A stretch of DNA of 64,000 bases from Dorea_D sp963559605 (GTDB lineage: Bacteria > Bacillota > Clostridia > Lachnospirales > Lachnospiraceae), in contig CAUWLL010000001.1 of NCBI GenBank assembly GCA_963559605.1, forward strand, positions 1 through 64,000. The letters run 5' to 3'. How positions within the stretch are numbered: the stretch's first letter is position 1; each line of letters starts with the position of its first letter. A program made the position numbers and the translations under genes. Below, one piece after another: positions 34,504 to 44,371 of this stretch. The notes beneath the pieces were generated by a model, which was not told the DNA's origin, searched no databases, and saw only the letters and a program-made list of their open reading frames with translations.

Positions 34504-35184
34504 ATGAAACTGAAAAACATATTGATCGTAGAAGATGATACGAATATTAACGGGCTTCTAAAAGAGGCTCTGGAAAGAGAACATTACAGATGTACCCAGG
34601 CATTCTCCGGCACAGAAGCGCGGCTTCTTTTGGCACAGGACACTTATTCTGTGGTGCTTTTAGATTTAATGCTTCCGGGGATTCCGGGGGAGGAAGTACT
34701 AAAGGAGATCCTAAGCAAAGGCAGTACGCCGGTCATTGTGCTGACTGCGAAGGATACCATCGATGACAAGGTGGGATTTTTGAGAAACGGTGCGGATGAT
34801 TACATCACCAAACCTTTCGACATTCAGGAAGTGCTTGCCCGCGTGGAGGTGCAGATACGCCGGAGAGAAGGTTTGCCGAGGGAAGAGAAGCTGTCCTATC
34901 AGGGGATGAATCTGGATAAGGAAACATTTTGCGTGAAAATAAACGGGGAGGAATTGCCCCGGATCACGAAACAGGAGTTTGCAATTTTGGAACTGTTATT
35001 AAAACATCCGAAGAAGGCATTCAGTAAAGAAGAGATCTTTGAATATGCATGGGACGAGCCGTATATGGGCGAAACAAAGACATTGGGCGTACATATCAGC
35101 AATATTCGCAAAAAGCTGAAGGCGGTAACAGATCGGGAATATATTGAGACGGTGTGGGGAATCGGCTACAGACTGCATCCGTAA
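34504..35184 (+). CDS. OmpR-family response regulator
   Basis: A receiver domain (I-V-E-D-D-T-N-I near the start, the phosphoacceptor in V-V-L-L-D-L-M-L-P-G, and the lysine in Y-I-T-K-P-F) followed by a winged-helix DNA-binding domain ending E-T-V-W-G-I-G-Y-R-L. Length 226 is standard. It is expected to be phosphorylated by the kinase at 37034 and to control the ABC transporter between them. Direct TTTACT repeats lie just downstream, before the transporter genes. Confidence 0.92.
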   Translation: MKLKNILIVEDDTNINGLLKEALEREHYRCTQAFSGTEARLLLAQDTYSVVLLDLMLPGIPGEEVLKEILSKGSTPVIVLTAKDTIDDKVGFLRNGADDYITKPFDIQEVLARVEVQIRRREGLPREEKLSYQGMNLDKETFCVKINGEELPRITKQEFAILELLLKHPKKAFSKEEIFEYAWDEPYMGETKTLGVHISNIRKKLKAVTDREYIETVWGIGYRLHP

Positions 35185-35186
35185 GC

Positions 35187-35240
35187 TTTACTCTTTTTTT
35201 ACTTTTTATTTGCGATTTATTAGGGGTTCATTTGTACAAT
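35187..35240 (+). promoter_or_regulatory. candidate response-regulator site and promoter of the ABC transporter
   Basis: TTTACT occurs at 35187-35192 and 35198-35203, 11 bases apart (one helical turn), the spacing used by OmpR-type regulators. Downstream, TGTACAAT (35233-35240) could be an extended -10 box. The -35 (TTGCGA) has a 19-base spacer, which is weak and fits an activated promoter. Confidence 0.4.
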
Positions 35241-35271
35241 GAAAACAACTTAAGAAAAGGAGTGACAACCA

Positions 35272-36189
35272 ATGAGCGAATATTTACTTTGTACAAATGG
35301 ACTGACAAAACAATTCGGACATCACAAAGCAGTAAACCATGTAAACCTTCATGTGAAAAAAGGCGCCATTTATGGCTTTATCGGAAGAAACGGCGCAGGT
35401 AAGACTACGTTTTTAAAGATGATCAGCGGACTTTCCAGTCCAACTTACGGAGAGATTGAACTGTTTGGCTGTAAAAACAGTGAACTTAAAAGTATCCGTT
35501 CCCGTATCAGCTGTCTGATTGAGGCGCCGGGGCTGTATGGAAATATGTCGGCTTATGATAATCTTGCCATTAAATGTAAATTATTCGGGATCAGAGATGA
35601 AAGCTATATTCAAAATATTTTAAAAACGGTAGGACTTTCTGAGGTGAAAAAGAAGAAAACAAAGCATTTTTCTCTTGGTATGAAACAAAGACTCGGGATC
35701 GGTCTCGCCCTTGTGGGTGACCCGGATCTGCTGATATTGGATGAGCCGATCAATGGACTGGATCCACAGGGAATCGCAGAAATCAGGGATATGATCTTAA
35801 GGCTGAAAGAAGAGGAAAATATGACTCTCCTTATATCCAGTCATATTTTGGAAGAACTGTCAAAGATTGCCACACATTATGGGATTATTCATAACGGAAG
35901 CCTGATCCAGGAGCTTACAAGGGAAGAACTACTGCAGCGTTGTTCGGAACGCATAGAACTTGTGCTGGAAGATCCCAGGCAGGCAATCCCTGTTTTAGAC
36001 AGGATGGGATTTACCGACTATCAGGTAATAGATAAGAATACCATACAAATTTATGAGCGTTTGGACGAGAGTGCAAAGGTAAATATGGAATTGACCAAAG
36101 CCGGAGTTTTTGTAAAGAGTATCGGTATTACAAGCGAAGAACTGGAAAATTATTTCTTAAATCTGACAGGAGGTACGCACAATGCTTAA
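35272..36189 (+). CDS. ABC transporter ATP-binding protein (antimicrobial peptide type)
   Basis: All ATPase motifs are present: Walker A G-R-N-G-A-G-K-T-T, signature F-S-L-G-M-K-Q-R-L-G, Walker B L-L-I-L-D-E-P-I-N-G-L-D and the switch S-S-H-I-L-E-E-L. About 95 residues follow the nucleotide-binding domain, as in the BcrA/NisF group of 300-residue proteins. It would power the permease encoded next, for bacitracin or lantibiotic-type self-protection. AAAGGAGTG precedes the start. It overlaps the permease gene by 8 bases. Confidence 0.92.
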   Translation: MSEYLLCTNGLTKQFGHHKAVNHVNLHVKKGAIYGFIGRNGAGKTTFLKMISGLSSPTYGEIELFGCKNSELKSIRSRISCLIEAPGLYGNMSAYDNLAIKCKLFGIRDESYIQNILKTVGLSEVKKKKTKHFSLGMKQRLGIGLALVGDPDLLILDEPINGLDPQGIAEIRDMILRLKEEENMTLLISSHILEELSKIATHYGIIHNGSLIQELTREELLQRCSERIELVLEDPRQAIPVLDRMGFTDYQVIDKNTIQIYERLDESAKVNMELTKAGVFVKSIGITSEELENYFLNLTGGTHNA

Positions 36190-37033
36190 TATGATTCGAA
36201 TGGAAATATTCCGTATGTTTAAAACAAGGAGTATGTATGTTATCTGGGGGATCCTTACACTTATGATCGTCTTTACAACCAGTCTTTCTGCCCATGATTT
36301 TAAAACTTATACGATGGAAGAAAAGCAGGAAGTGTATGAGTGGGCGATGGAACAACAGCACAGTGAGGAGCTGAATTTGGGAATGGATGTGACTGCTCCT
36401 ACAAAGCCGGGAGAGGATGTATCAGTATTTGATCTGTTCTATGCCAATGTGAAAGGAAAATTTATTGCACTTTTCATGGTGATTTTTGCAATTCTCTATT
36501 CTACGGCGGACACTACCAGCGGTTATATTAAAAATATTGCCGGGCAGGTCAGAGACCGGAAGGGATTGGTGGCTGCAAAAGCGGTAGCATTGTTTGTATT
36601 TTCGGTGTTGACTTTTTTACTTTTTGCCTTTGTTCAAATGGGAAGTAATGTTCTGTTCCTGGGGAAATTCGTTTTGGGACCTTGGAAAGAATTTCTGCAA
36701 TATGCAGGAGTACAGCTTTTCTTACATTTTGTACTACTGATGATTGTTATGTGTATTGCCATGCTTTTGCGCAACAATGTCATCAGTATGGTGATCGGAG
36801 TTATGCTCTGTATGAACGCCCTTATGATTTTTTATGGTTTTATCGAAAAAATAATCGTAAAAGCCGGCATTTCGGATTTCCACATTATGGACTATACCGT
36901 AAGCGGAAAGATTGCGCTCCTTCCCATGGAGGTATCGGTGAAATCCGCAGGTACGTCTCTGGCGGTAGGCGCTGCATTTCTTATTGTGGCACTTTTGCTT
37001 AACAGTGTTGTATTTCAGAAGAGGGATATTTAA
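36182..37033 (+). CDS. ABC-2-type permease of the antimicrobial peptide transporter
   Basis: A 283-residue membrane protein with about six hydrophobic segments, the first near residues 17-33 (Y-V-I-W-G-I-L-T-L-M-I-V-F), then a soluble loop, then helices such as L-F-M-V-I-F-A-I-L-Y-S and F-V-L-L-M-I-V-M-C-I-A-M-L-L. The topology matches the NisE/BcrB-type permease. It is partnered with the preceding ATPase by overlap, and its stop abuts the kinase start. Confidence 0.85.
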   Translation: MLNMIRMEIFRMFKTRSMYVIWGILTLMIVFTTSLSAHDFKTYTMEEKQEVYEWAMEQQHSEELNLGMDVTAPTKPGEDVSVFDLFYANVKGKFIALFMVIFAILYSTADTTSGYIKNIAGQVRDRKGLVAAKAVALFVFSVLTFLLFAFVQMGSNVLFLGKFVLGPWKEFLQYAGVQLFLHFVLLMIVMCIAMLLRNNVISMVIGVMLCMNALMIFYGFIEKIIVKAGISDFHIMDYTVSGKIALLPMEVSVKSAGTSLAVGAAFLIVALLLNSVVFQKRDI

Positions 37034-37930
37034 ATGTATATTGTGATTGGAATTTTATCCGTTATGATTTTGATTCTGACAGGTATATTGGTAAGCTATC
37101 AGCGGCAGGTGAAAGACATCTGCCGCCAGCTTCGTTTTCTGAGGGAGCACGAAACCAATATGCTGCTCACAAAAGAAATGAATGGGGGCGGTATAGAAGA
37201 ATTGACAGAACTTTTAAACGATCTTTTAAAGGAACGAAAGAAAGAACGCAGTGATTATCTTCGAAAGGAGCGTATGATCGCGGATACTTATACCAACCTT
37301 TCCCATGATATACGCACACCTCTCACATCTTTGGACGGTTATTTTCAGCTTCTGGAATCGGCGGAGAACGAGGCAGACAGAAAACGTTATCTGCGTATTA
37401 TCCAGGAGCGTATCTATAGCTTGAAAGAAATGCTGGAGGAGTTATTCACCTACACAAAACTTCAAAACGAAACGTATGAGCTTTCGCTAAAGCGGGTGAA
37501 TGTGAACCATATTCTAAAAGAAGCAGTCTTCTCTTATTACGATAACTGGACAGCACAGGGGATTACACCGAAATTTGACATTACGGAGAAACCTCTGTAT
37601 ATTCAGGGAAATTCTCAGGCGCTTAGAAGGGTGATCCAAAACATTATAAAAAATGGGTTGGATCACGGGAATAAAGAAATAGAGATTCTGCTCTGCCAGA
37701 AAGAAAAGGTGGCGGAGCTGGTATTTAAAAATCATGTGGATGACGGACAGAAGATTGACGTAACCAGAATTTTTGACCGCTTTTATAAAGCAGACGAAGC
37801 CAGAAGTAAAAATTCAACCGGACTTGGACTGTCTATTGCCAAAGGTTTCATAGAGAGAATGAACGGAGAAATCCAAGCGGAGTCGGAAGAGCACCTGTTT
37901 ACGGTTAAGGTGCGACTTCCTTTGAAATAA
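37034..37930 (+). CDS. sensor histidine kinase
   Basis: One N-terminal membrane helix (I-G-I-L-S-V-M-I-L-I-L-T-G-I-L) is followed by a short linker, the phosphoacceptor helix L-S-H-D-I-R-T-P-L-T-S-L and an ATPase domain with N-I-I-K-N-G-L-D-H-G and G-L-G-L-S-I-A-K-G-F. There is no large sensor domain, as in kinases that sense flux through a partner transporter. It is the cognate kinase of the response regulator at 34504; the order RR-ABC-permease-HK is unusual but compact. Confidence 0.9.
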   Translation: MYIVIGILSVMILILTGILVSYQRQVKDICRQLRFLREHETNMLLTKEMNGGGIEELTELLNDLLKERKKERSDYLRKERMIADTYTNLSHDIRTPLTSLDGYFQLLESAENEADRKRYLRIIQERIYSLKEMLEELFTYTKLQNETYELSLKRVNVNHILKEAVFSYYDNWTAQGITPKFDITEKPLYIQGNSQALRRVIQNIIKNGLDHGNKEIEILLCQKEKVAELVFKNHVDDGQKIDVTRIFDRFYKADEARSKNSTGLGLSIAKGFIERMNGEIQAESEEHLFTVKVRLPLK

Positions 37931-38030
37931 TGAAACAGATTCTGCTTTTTGGTTGAATTTATCCGGTTTTTCCAATATAATTATATTGGTATTTTATGTT
38001 CTTGATAAAAGAAAAACGGAGGATAAAAGA

Positions 38031-40397
38031 GTGGAGCGATATTAAAAAAAGGTTTTAAAGTATATTCCGGCAGATATTGCTGTGATACGTTGTGACTCGC
38101 AAGGCAGATTCTTTCCCGAATTTCTGTCGGAAGGTTTTTTGAAGATGACAGAAATGACGAGAGAAATGGCGGAGGAAATATCCGATAAAGAGACTTTAGA
38201 AGGTGTGCATCCGGAGGACAGGGATTCTGTGAGAAAGAATCTTGAACAATGTCTTTCGGGAAAAACAGATACTTTTGAATTGCGATACCGTATAAAAAAA
38301 GGAACGACCGGCTATGTATGGGTGAGCTCTAAATACTCTTTGATCCAAAATGAGGGAAAAGACGATTATATTTTTATCAATTACTATGACATCACGGAAG
38401 AAAAAAACAGCAGGAGAGATTGCGCAAGCAGTACAGAGAACAGATTTTGCAGCACTATCTTCTGAATGATGACGATATATTATTACTTGGTCATTGTAAT
38501 ATCACGCAAAATAAAATTCTGGAAATGGTTGACTATACAGATTCTGAATTGTTAGAGAAGTTTGGCAGTGAAAGAGAAGATTTCTTCACAGGAGTCGGCA
38601 CTTTGATAACGGACAAAGAGGAACGGGAATTATTTTACAGTAAATACTTAAATGAACCGTCACGGATCGCATATCAGAACGGAGTGACGGAGGTTCTTAT
38701 GCCCTGTTACATCGAACTTCCGAATAGCAAAGAAGGAAAATATGTACAGTTTCTAGTGAATCTGGTTCCGGCGCCGGATACCGGAGATCTTACAGGGATC
38801 TTAACTGTCACGGACATCACGGAGAAGATGATCCAGGACAAGATTTTTTCGCGGATGTCATCTGTCAATTATGATCTGGTAGTTGATGTGGATTTGAACC
38901 ATAATACGTACAAGATCATAAGCGGAAAAGATTGGGATAATAGAGAAATGGAGGGCGATTTTTTAGCTAGATTGCAATATGTCAGGGGAAATGTGATGCC
39001 GGAGGATCGGGAACGTTTCTGGGACATGATAAATCCGGAACATATTTTACAACGTTTGGAACAGAGAAGCTCCTTATTCCTGCAAAAATCAGAATGGGAT
39101 GACAACCACAAAAAATATGGTGCTTACAGCCATTGATTTTCGACTGAAACGTATTTGTATGGTGCGTTCAGATATTACGGCGATGCTTGCGGCTGAAAGA
39201 AAAGAAAAGGAGAGATTAGAGAAAGCTTTGTCTGAGGCTAAGGAGGCAAATCGTGCGAAAAGTGATTTCCTGTCCTCTATGAGCCACGACATACGGACTC
39301 CGATGAATGCCATCATGGGAATGACAACGCTGGCGTTGAAAAATATGGATAACCAAGAAAAAGTGCGGGATTATTTGAAAAAAATTTCCGTTTCTTCCCA
39401 TCATCTCCTCAGCCTTATTAACGATATTTTGGACATGACTCAGCTTGACTATGCCCGTATGAAGCTGGATGAATCCTGTATTTGTCTGGAAGAGCTTTTG
39501 AATCACCTGTCATCGATCATGTCTCCGCATGCACAATACACAGGGATTAATTTCCAAATGGAGATAAAAAACATTCAACATCCGTATTTTATAGGAGATG
39601 CTCTGAGATTGAAGCAGATTTTTATCAATCTTTTGAGTAATGCATTTAAATTCACGATGGAGGGTGGAAACGTATGGTTTCGAGCGGAGGAAATTCCAAC
39701 GTCAGAAGCTGAGAAGATCCGTTACCGTTTCGTTGTTCAGGATACAGGAATCGGAATGAGCGAAGCATTTATGGAGAATTTGTTCGAACCTTTCGTGCGT
39801 GATAAAAAGGTAGCCAAAGTTGAAGGAACCGGACTTGGATTGAGTATTACAAAAGGATTGATCAACTTGATGGATGGTCAGCTTCGTGTAGAAAGCAAGC
39901 AAAAAGAGGGAACTACTTTTTACATAGAGCTGGAATTCAGGAAGGCGGATAAGCGTACCGCAGAGTCAGAAGCTATACCGAAAGAAACGGAGGAGACAGC
40001 GCAGAATCTGAAAGGTTGCCATTTCCTGATCGTAGAGGATAATGAGATCAATTCTGAGATCTTAGGAGAATTATTACAGATGTGGGGCGCCGAATTTACG
40101 GTGAAAAGAGACGGGCTTCAGGCTGTAGAGGAGTTTAAACGTGCAAAACCTGGCACTTATGACATGATTTTTATGGATGTTCAGATGCCTGTGATGAACG
40201 GTTACGAGGCAACCAAAGCAATCCGAAGCCTTTCACGTCCGGATGCGAAAGAAATTACGATCCTGGCAATGACCGCAAATGCATTTGCCGAAGATATACA
40301 GGCAGCTTTAGAGTCGGGAATGAACGAGCATGTTGCCAAACCTTTGGATGCAGGCTTGCTTCATAAGACGATTTCTAAGCTGTTGAAGAAGCGGTAG
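38031..40397 (+). pseudogene. hybrid sensor histidine kinase with PAS domains, broken by frameshifts
   Basis: GTG 38031 follows CGGAGGA and gives M-E-R-Y before the frame is lost in an A-run near 38045. The PAS part continues in a second frame (38082-38415, with I-N-Y-Y-D-I-T-E-E), shifts near 38415, continues to about 39100, and shifts again before the kinase. The last frame has the phosphoacceptor S-M-S-H-D-I-R-T-P-M-N-A, an ATPase domain with G-T-G-L-G-L-S-I-T-K and a receiver domain with F-M-D-V-Q-M-P-V-M-N-G. The C-terminal 430 residues are intact from 39099 to 40397, but no ribosome binding site is seen for them. The three independent frameshifts indicate a pseudogene unless the assembly is faulty. 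Confidence 0.85.
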
Positions 40398-40439
40398 AAG
40401 AAAGGGAGGTATAGCCAATAGAAAAGGGGTGTGGATCAT

Positions 40440-42131
40440 ATGGGTGAAGAAAAGAAACGCCTTCCGGTAGGAGTGGAAAATTTTGAGCAGATTATTAATG
40501 ACAACTATTATTATGTGGATAAGACAGGGCTGATTTCAGAACTGCTCCGTAACGGTGGAATGGTAAATCTCTTTACCAGACCAAGGCGCTTTGGAAAAAC
40601 TTTAAATATGAGTATGTTAAAGCACTTTTTTTCCATAGAGCGGGATCAGAGTATTTTTGATGGATTGGAAATTTCAAAAGATACAAAGCTGTGTGAAGAG
40701 TATATGGGGAAATATCCGGTTATTTCAATTTCCCTGAAAGGAATCAATGCGGCCGCTTATGAGGATGCATTTGATTTTGCGGTTCAGATTATGAAGAATG
40801 TAGCAGGTAAAATGCAGTTTCTTTTGGAAAGTGGGAATCTAAGTGATTTTGATAAGTCAGAATATAAGAAACTTTTAGATAGCGGAATGAGTAAAGCTGT
40901 ATTTTGCAGCGGATTGAAAACTTTATCGGAATTATTGGAGAAACATTATGGAACAAAAGTAGTTCTTTTGATTGATGAGTATGATGTTCCATTAGCAAAA
41001 GCATTTGAAAACGGGTATTATGATCAGATGATCTTTTTAATCCGTAGTTTATTGGAACAGGCATTGAAAACGAATGACAGCTTGAAATTTGCAGTGATGA
41101 CAGGATGCATGCGTATTTCAAAAGAAAGTATCTTTACGGGGCTTAATAACCTGAAAGTATTGTCCATTACAGATGAACGGTATGATGAATATTTCGGTTT
41201 TACAGATACTGAAGTAAGAGAAATGCTGAAGTATTATGAAATCGAGGATCATTATGAAGAAGTAAAGAACTGGTATGACGGGTATCAGTTTGGCTCTGTA
41301 GAAGTGTACTGCCCATGGGATGTATTGAATTACTGTGATAAATTAAAAGACCATGGGGATTCTTTTCCGGAAAATTATTGGATCAATACCAGCAGTAATG
41401 ATGCTGTCAGGAAATTCATTCAAATGTCCGGTAATTTAAAAACCAAGCGTGAGATTGAAACTCTGCTTGCCGGAGAGGAAATCATAAAAGAGATTCATCA
41501 GGAGCTTGTCTATCCGGAAATGTATCAGTCCTTAGAGAACGTCTGGAGCCTGTTGTTTATGACGGGATATTTAACACAGCGTGGAAGGGTTGATGCAAAA
41601 CGGTATAAACTTGCGATACCGAATCTGGAAATCCGGGATATTTTTCAGACACAGATTATGGAATACTTTAAAGAGCGTGTGAAAAAAGACGGTGATATGT
41701 TAAGCCGGTGCTGTGATGCCTTGAAAAACGGTGAGGAAACGAAGGTAGAGGAGATTTTTGAAAGTTACCTAAAAAAAACTATCAGTATCCGGGACACTTA
41801 TGTAAGAAAAGCAAGGAAAGAGAATTTTTATCATGGTATTCTGCTTGGTATTCTGGGTGTGAAGGAAGAATGGTACGTATCGTCCAATCAGAAAAGCGGA
41901 GAAGGCTACAGTGACATTCTGATAGAAACGGAGAACGGTGAAACGGCAATTTTGATCGAAGTGAAATATGCAGACGATGAAACTCTTGATCAGGCTTGTG
42001 AAAGGGCTGTGAAACAGATAAAGGAAAAGAAATATGACGAGGGACTTCGGGAAAACGGAGTGGATAAAATTTTGAAATATGGGATTGCGTGTTATAGGAA
42101 GCGATGTAAAGTAAAGCTGGCAGATTCATGA
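40440..42131 (+). CDS. AAA-ATPase-like/PD-(D/E)XK nuclease-superfamily protein
   Basis: The N-terminal part (about residues 5-280) is the AAA-ATPase-like domain with a Walker A-like loop R-P-R-R-F-G-K-T-L and Walker B V-V-L-L-I-D-E-Y-D. The C-terminal part carries the nuclease-like core Y-S-D-I-L-I-E followed by A-I-L-I-E-V-K-Y (DUF1703). Such 500-600 residue proteins occur in many copies in gut Bacillota and Bacteroidota; no function is proven. A GTG at 40431 is an alternative start. It lies 42 bases after the broken kinase gene and is intact. Confidence 0.88.
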   Translation: MGEEKKRLPVGVENFEQIINDNYYYVDKTGLISELLRNGGMVNLFTRPRRFGKTLNMSMLKHFFSIERDQSIFDGLEISKDTKLCEEYMGKYPVISISLKGINAAAYEDAFDFAVQIMKNVAGKMQFLLESGNLSDFDKSEYKKLLDSGMSKAVFCSGLKTLSELLEKHYGTKVVLLIDEYDVPLAKAFENGYYDQMIFLIRSLLEQALKTNDSLKFAVMTGCMRISKESIFTGLNNLKVLSITDERYDEYFGFTDTEVREMLKYYEIEDHYEEVKNWYDGYQFGSVEVYCPWDVLNYCDKLKDHGDSFPENYWINTSSNDAVRKFIQMSGNLKTKREIETLLAGEEIIKEIHQELVYPEMYQSLENVWSLLFMTGYLTQRGRVDAKRYKLAIPNLEIRDIFQTQIMEYFKERVKKDGDMLSRCCDALKNGEETKVEEIFESYLKKTISIRDTYVRKARKENFYHGILLGILGVKEEWYVSSNQKSGEGYSDILIETENGETAILIEVKYADDETLDQACERAVKQIKEKKYDEGLRENGVDKILKYGIACYRKRCKVKLADS

Positions 42132-42238
42132 TACGTTAAAAACAATCCGGTGATAATGGAAAAAAGTAGCAGTTGATTAAGTAGGAATATTATCTGTTAA
42201 ATGACATCATCATTGTAATCTGCCAAAAAGAAAGGTTA

Positions 42239-42288
42239 AAACACGAGAGTAAGGATCTGCATAGATTTTGCTTTCGTGTTTTTTGTTT
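42239..42288 (+). terminator. intrinsic terminator in the gap 42132-42505
   Basis: An 11-bp stem (42239-42249 with 42271-42281), a 21-base loop, and a T-run. It is about 110 bases after the AAA-ATPase gene. Apart from this and the promoter below, I see nothing in the 374-base gap. Confidence 0.7.
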
Positions 42289-42369
42289 GTCTGAAAATAG
42301 CCTTTGCTCTAGAGGTTTTGCCTAAGAATAACGCCGCACAATTGATTCCGCTTGACGAAAGATATTTGC

Positions 42370-42398
42370 TTGAAGTTCTTCCCTAAAATGTATATAAT
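42370..42398 (+). promoter_or_regulatory. SigA-type promoter of the B12-radical SAM gene
   Basis: TTGAAG (42370-42375), 17 bases, TATAAT (42393-42398). The leader of about 100 bases before the start codon has no riboswitch I can recognise. Confidence 0.6.
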
Positions 42399-42505
42399 GA
42401 TGTAGATTGGATGAATTCAATCACATCATCGATTTTTCACCTTGAAAAGTCAAAAACAGGTTCGAAAGAATTTGTGAAATATATACAAAAACAGAAAGGA
42501 AATAT

Positions 42506-44371
42506 ATGAGAAAACTTGCATTAAATGATGAAATATTACTAAAAATCGAGAAGCCCGCCCGGTATATCGGGGGTGAAGTCAATAGTGTCATGAAAGACCC
42601 GGGAAAAGTGGATATTAGGTTCGCCATGTGCTTTCCGGATGTGTATGAAATCGGAATGTCCCACCTTGGCATTCAGATTCTCTACGACATGTTTAATCGA
42701 AGAGAGGATGTATGGTGCGAGAGAGTCTATTCGCCTTGGCTAGATTTGGATAAAATTATGCGGGAGGAAAAGATTCCGCTGTTTGCTCTGGAATCCCAGG
42801 AGCCGGTGAAGGACTTTGATTTTCTTGGTATCACCATCCAATATGAGATGTGCTATACCAATATTTTGCAGGTACTGGAGCTTAGTCAGATTCCGCTGCA
42901 TGCAGCCGAACGTACCGAGGAGCATCCGATCGTAATCGGCGGAGGACCTTGTACTTATAACCCGGAGCCACTGGCAGAGTTTTTCGATCTATTCTATATC
43001 GGAGAGGGCGAGACTGTTTACGACCAGCTTCTGAACACCTATAAAGAGAACAAAGGAAATGGTGGTTCCAGACAGGACTACTTACGGAAAGCGGCACAGA
43101 TAGAGGGAATTTACGTTCCTTCTCTCTATGAGGCGACTTATCACGCGGACGGTACACTGGCTTCTTTTCAGCCGGTCTGCGACTCTGTGCCTGAGAAGAT
43201 CAAAAAGCAGATGGTGTTGGATGTGACCGATACTTGCTACCCGGAAGCTCCTGTAGTGCCGTTTATTAAAGTAACGCAGGACCGCTGTGTGCTGGAGATC
43301 ATGCGCGGCTGTATCCGGGGCTGTCGTTTCTGTCAGGCAGGAATGCTCTACCGTCCGACCAGAGAGCGCGACGTGGAAAGACTGAAACACTATGCTTACG
43401 AAATGTTAAAAAATACAGGACATGAGGAAATCTCTCTGAGTTCGCTAAGTTCCAGTGACTACAGCGAATTGAAAGAGCTGGTTACATTTTTGATCGAAGA
43501 ATTTTACGGAAAAGGAATTAATATTTCTCTGCCGTCTCTTCGGATTGATGCATTTTCACTGGATGTTATGGAGAAGGTGCAGGACATAAAAAAGAGCAGT
43601 CTGACCTTTGCGCCGGAGGCAGGTTCCCAGCGGATGCGAAACGTGATCAACAAAGGACTTACGGAGGAAGATATTTTATCCGGTGCAGGTCAGGCATTTG
43701 AAGGCGGCTGGAATAAAGTGAAACTGTACTTTATGTTAGGACTTCCTACGGAGACGGAAGAAGATATGCGGGCAATTCCCGAGCTTGCAGATAAGATTGC
43801 CAGAAGATACTACGAGATTCCAAAAGACAGAAGAAACGGGAAATGTCAGATCACTACCAGTACCTCCTTCTTTATTCCGAAACCGTTCACGCCGTTCCAA
43901 TGGGCAAAAATGTACACCAACGAAGAATATATCGCCCGGGCGGCTACGGTGAAACATGCCTTTCAGGAACAGCTGAATAAAAAAAGCCTGAAATATAATT
44001 GGCATGATGCAGAAGTGACGGTATTGGAGGGAGTTTTTGCCAGAGGTGACCGCAAGATTGGGAAAGTTATTGAAGAAGCCTATGCTATGGGTTGTATTTA
44101 CGACGCATGGAGCGAGCAGTTCCAATACGAAAAATGGCTCTCCGCTTTTGAAAAATGTGGGCTTTCCCTTGCATTTTACAATGAGAGAGAACGTGGGGAA
44201 GAAGAATTATTCCCTTGGGACTTTATCGATATTGGCGTGACAAAAGCATTTTTGCGAAGAGAGTGGGATCGTGCCATGAACGCAGAAGTTACGCCTAACT
44301 GCCGACAGAAATGTTCTGCCTGCGGTGCAAATGTGTTTGGAGGAGGTGTCTGTATTGAAGGCAAGAATTAA
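42506..44371 (+). CDS. TIGR03960-type B12-binding radical SAM protein
   Basis: A 621-residue protein with an N-terminal cobalamin-binding-like domain (M-C-F-P-D-V-Y-E-I-G-M-S-H-L-G and V-I-G-G-G-P-C-T-Y-N-P-E-P), then a radical SAM cluster C-I-R-G-C-R-F-C-Q-A-G at about residue 270, and a C-terminal cysteine motif near C-R-Q-K-C-S-A-C-G. The family is always paired with a DUF2344 (TIGR03936) protein, found here overlapping its 3' end. The reaction is unknown; a role in RNA or protein modification is suspected. Confidence 0.9.
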   Translation: MRKLALNDEILLKIEKPARYIGGEVNSVMKDPGKVDIRFAMCFPDVYEIGMSHLGIQILYDMFNRREDVWCERVYSPWLDLDKIMREEKIPLFALESQEPVKDFDFLGITIQYEMCYTNILQVLELSQIPLHAAERTEEHPIVIGGGPCTYNPEPLAEFFDLFYIGEGETVYDQLLNTYKENKGNGGSRQDYLRKAAQIEGIYVPSLYEATYHADGTLASFQPVCDSVPEKIKKQMVLDVTDTCYPEAPVVPFIKVTQDRCVLEIMRGCIRGCRFCQAGMLYRPTRERDVERLKHYAYEMLKNTGHEEISLSSLSSSDYSELKELVTFLIEEFYGKGINISLPSLRIDAFSLDVMEKVQDIKKSSLTFAPEAGSQRMRNVINKGLTEEDILSGAGQAFEGGWNKVKLYFMLGLPTETEEDMRAIPELADKIARRYYEIPKDRRNGKCQITTSTSFFIPKPFTPFQWAKMYTNEEYIARAATVKHAFQEQLNKKSLKYNWHDAEVTVLEGVFARGDRKIGKVIEEAYAMGCIYDAWSEQFQYEKWLSAFEKCGLSLAFYNERERGEEELFPWDFIDIGVTKAFLRREWDRAMNAEVTPNCRQKCSACGANVFGGGVCIEGKN

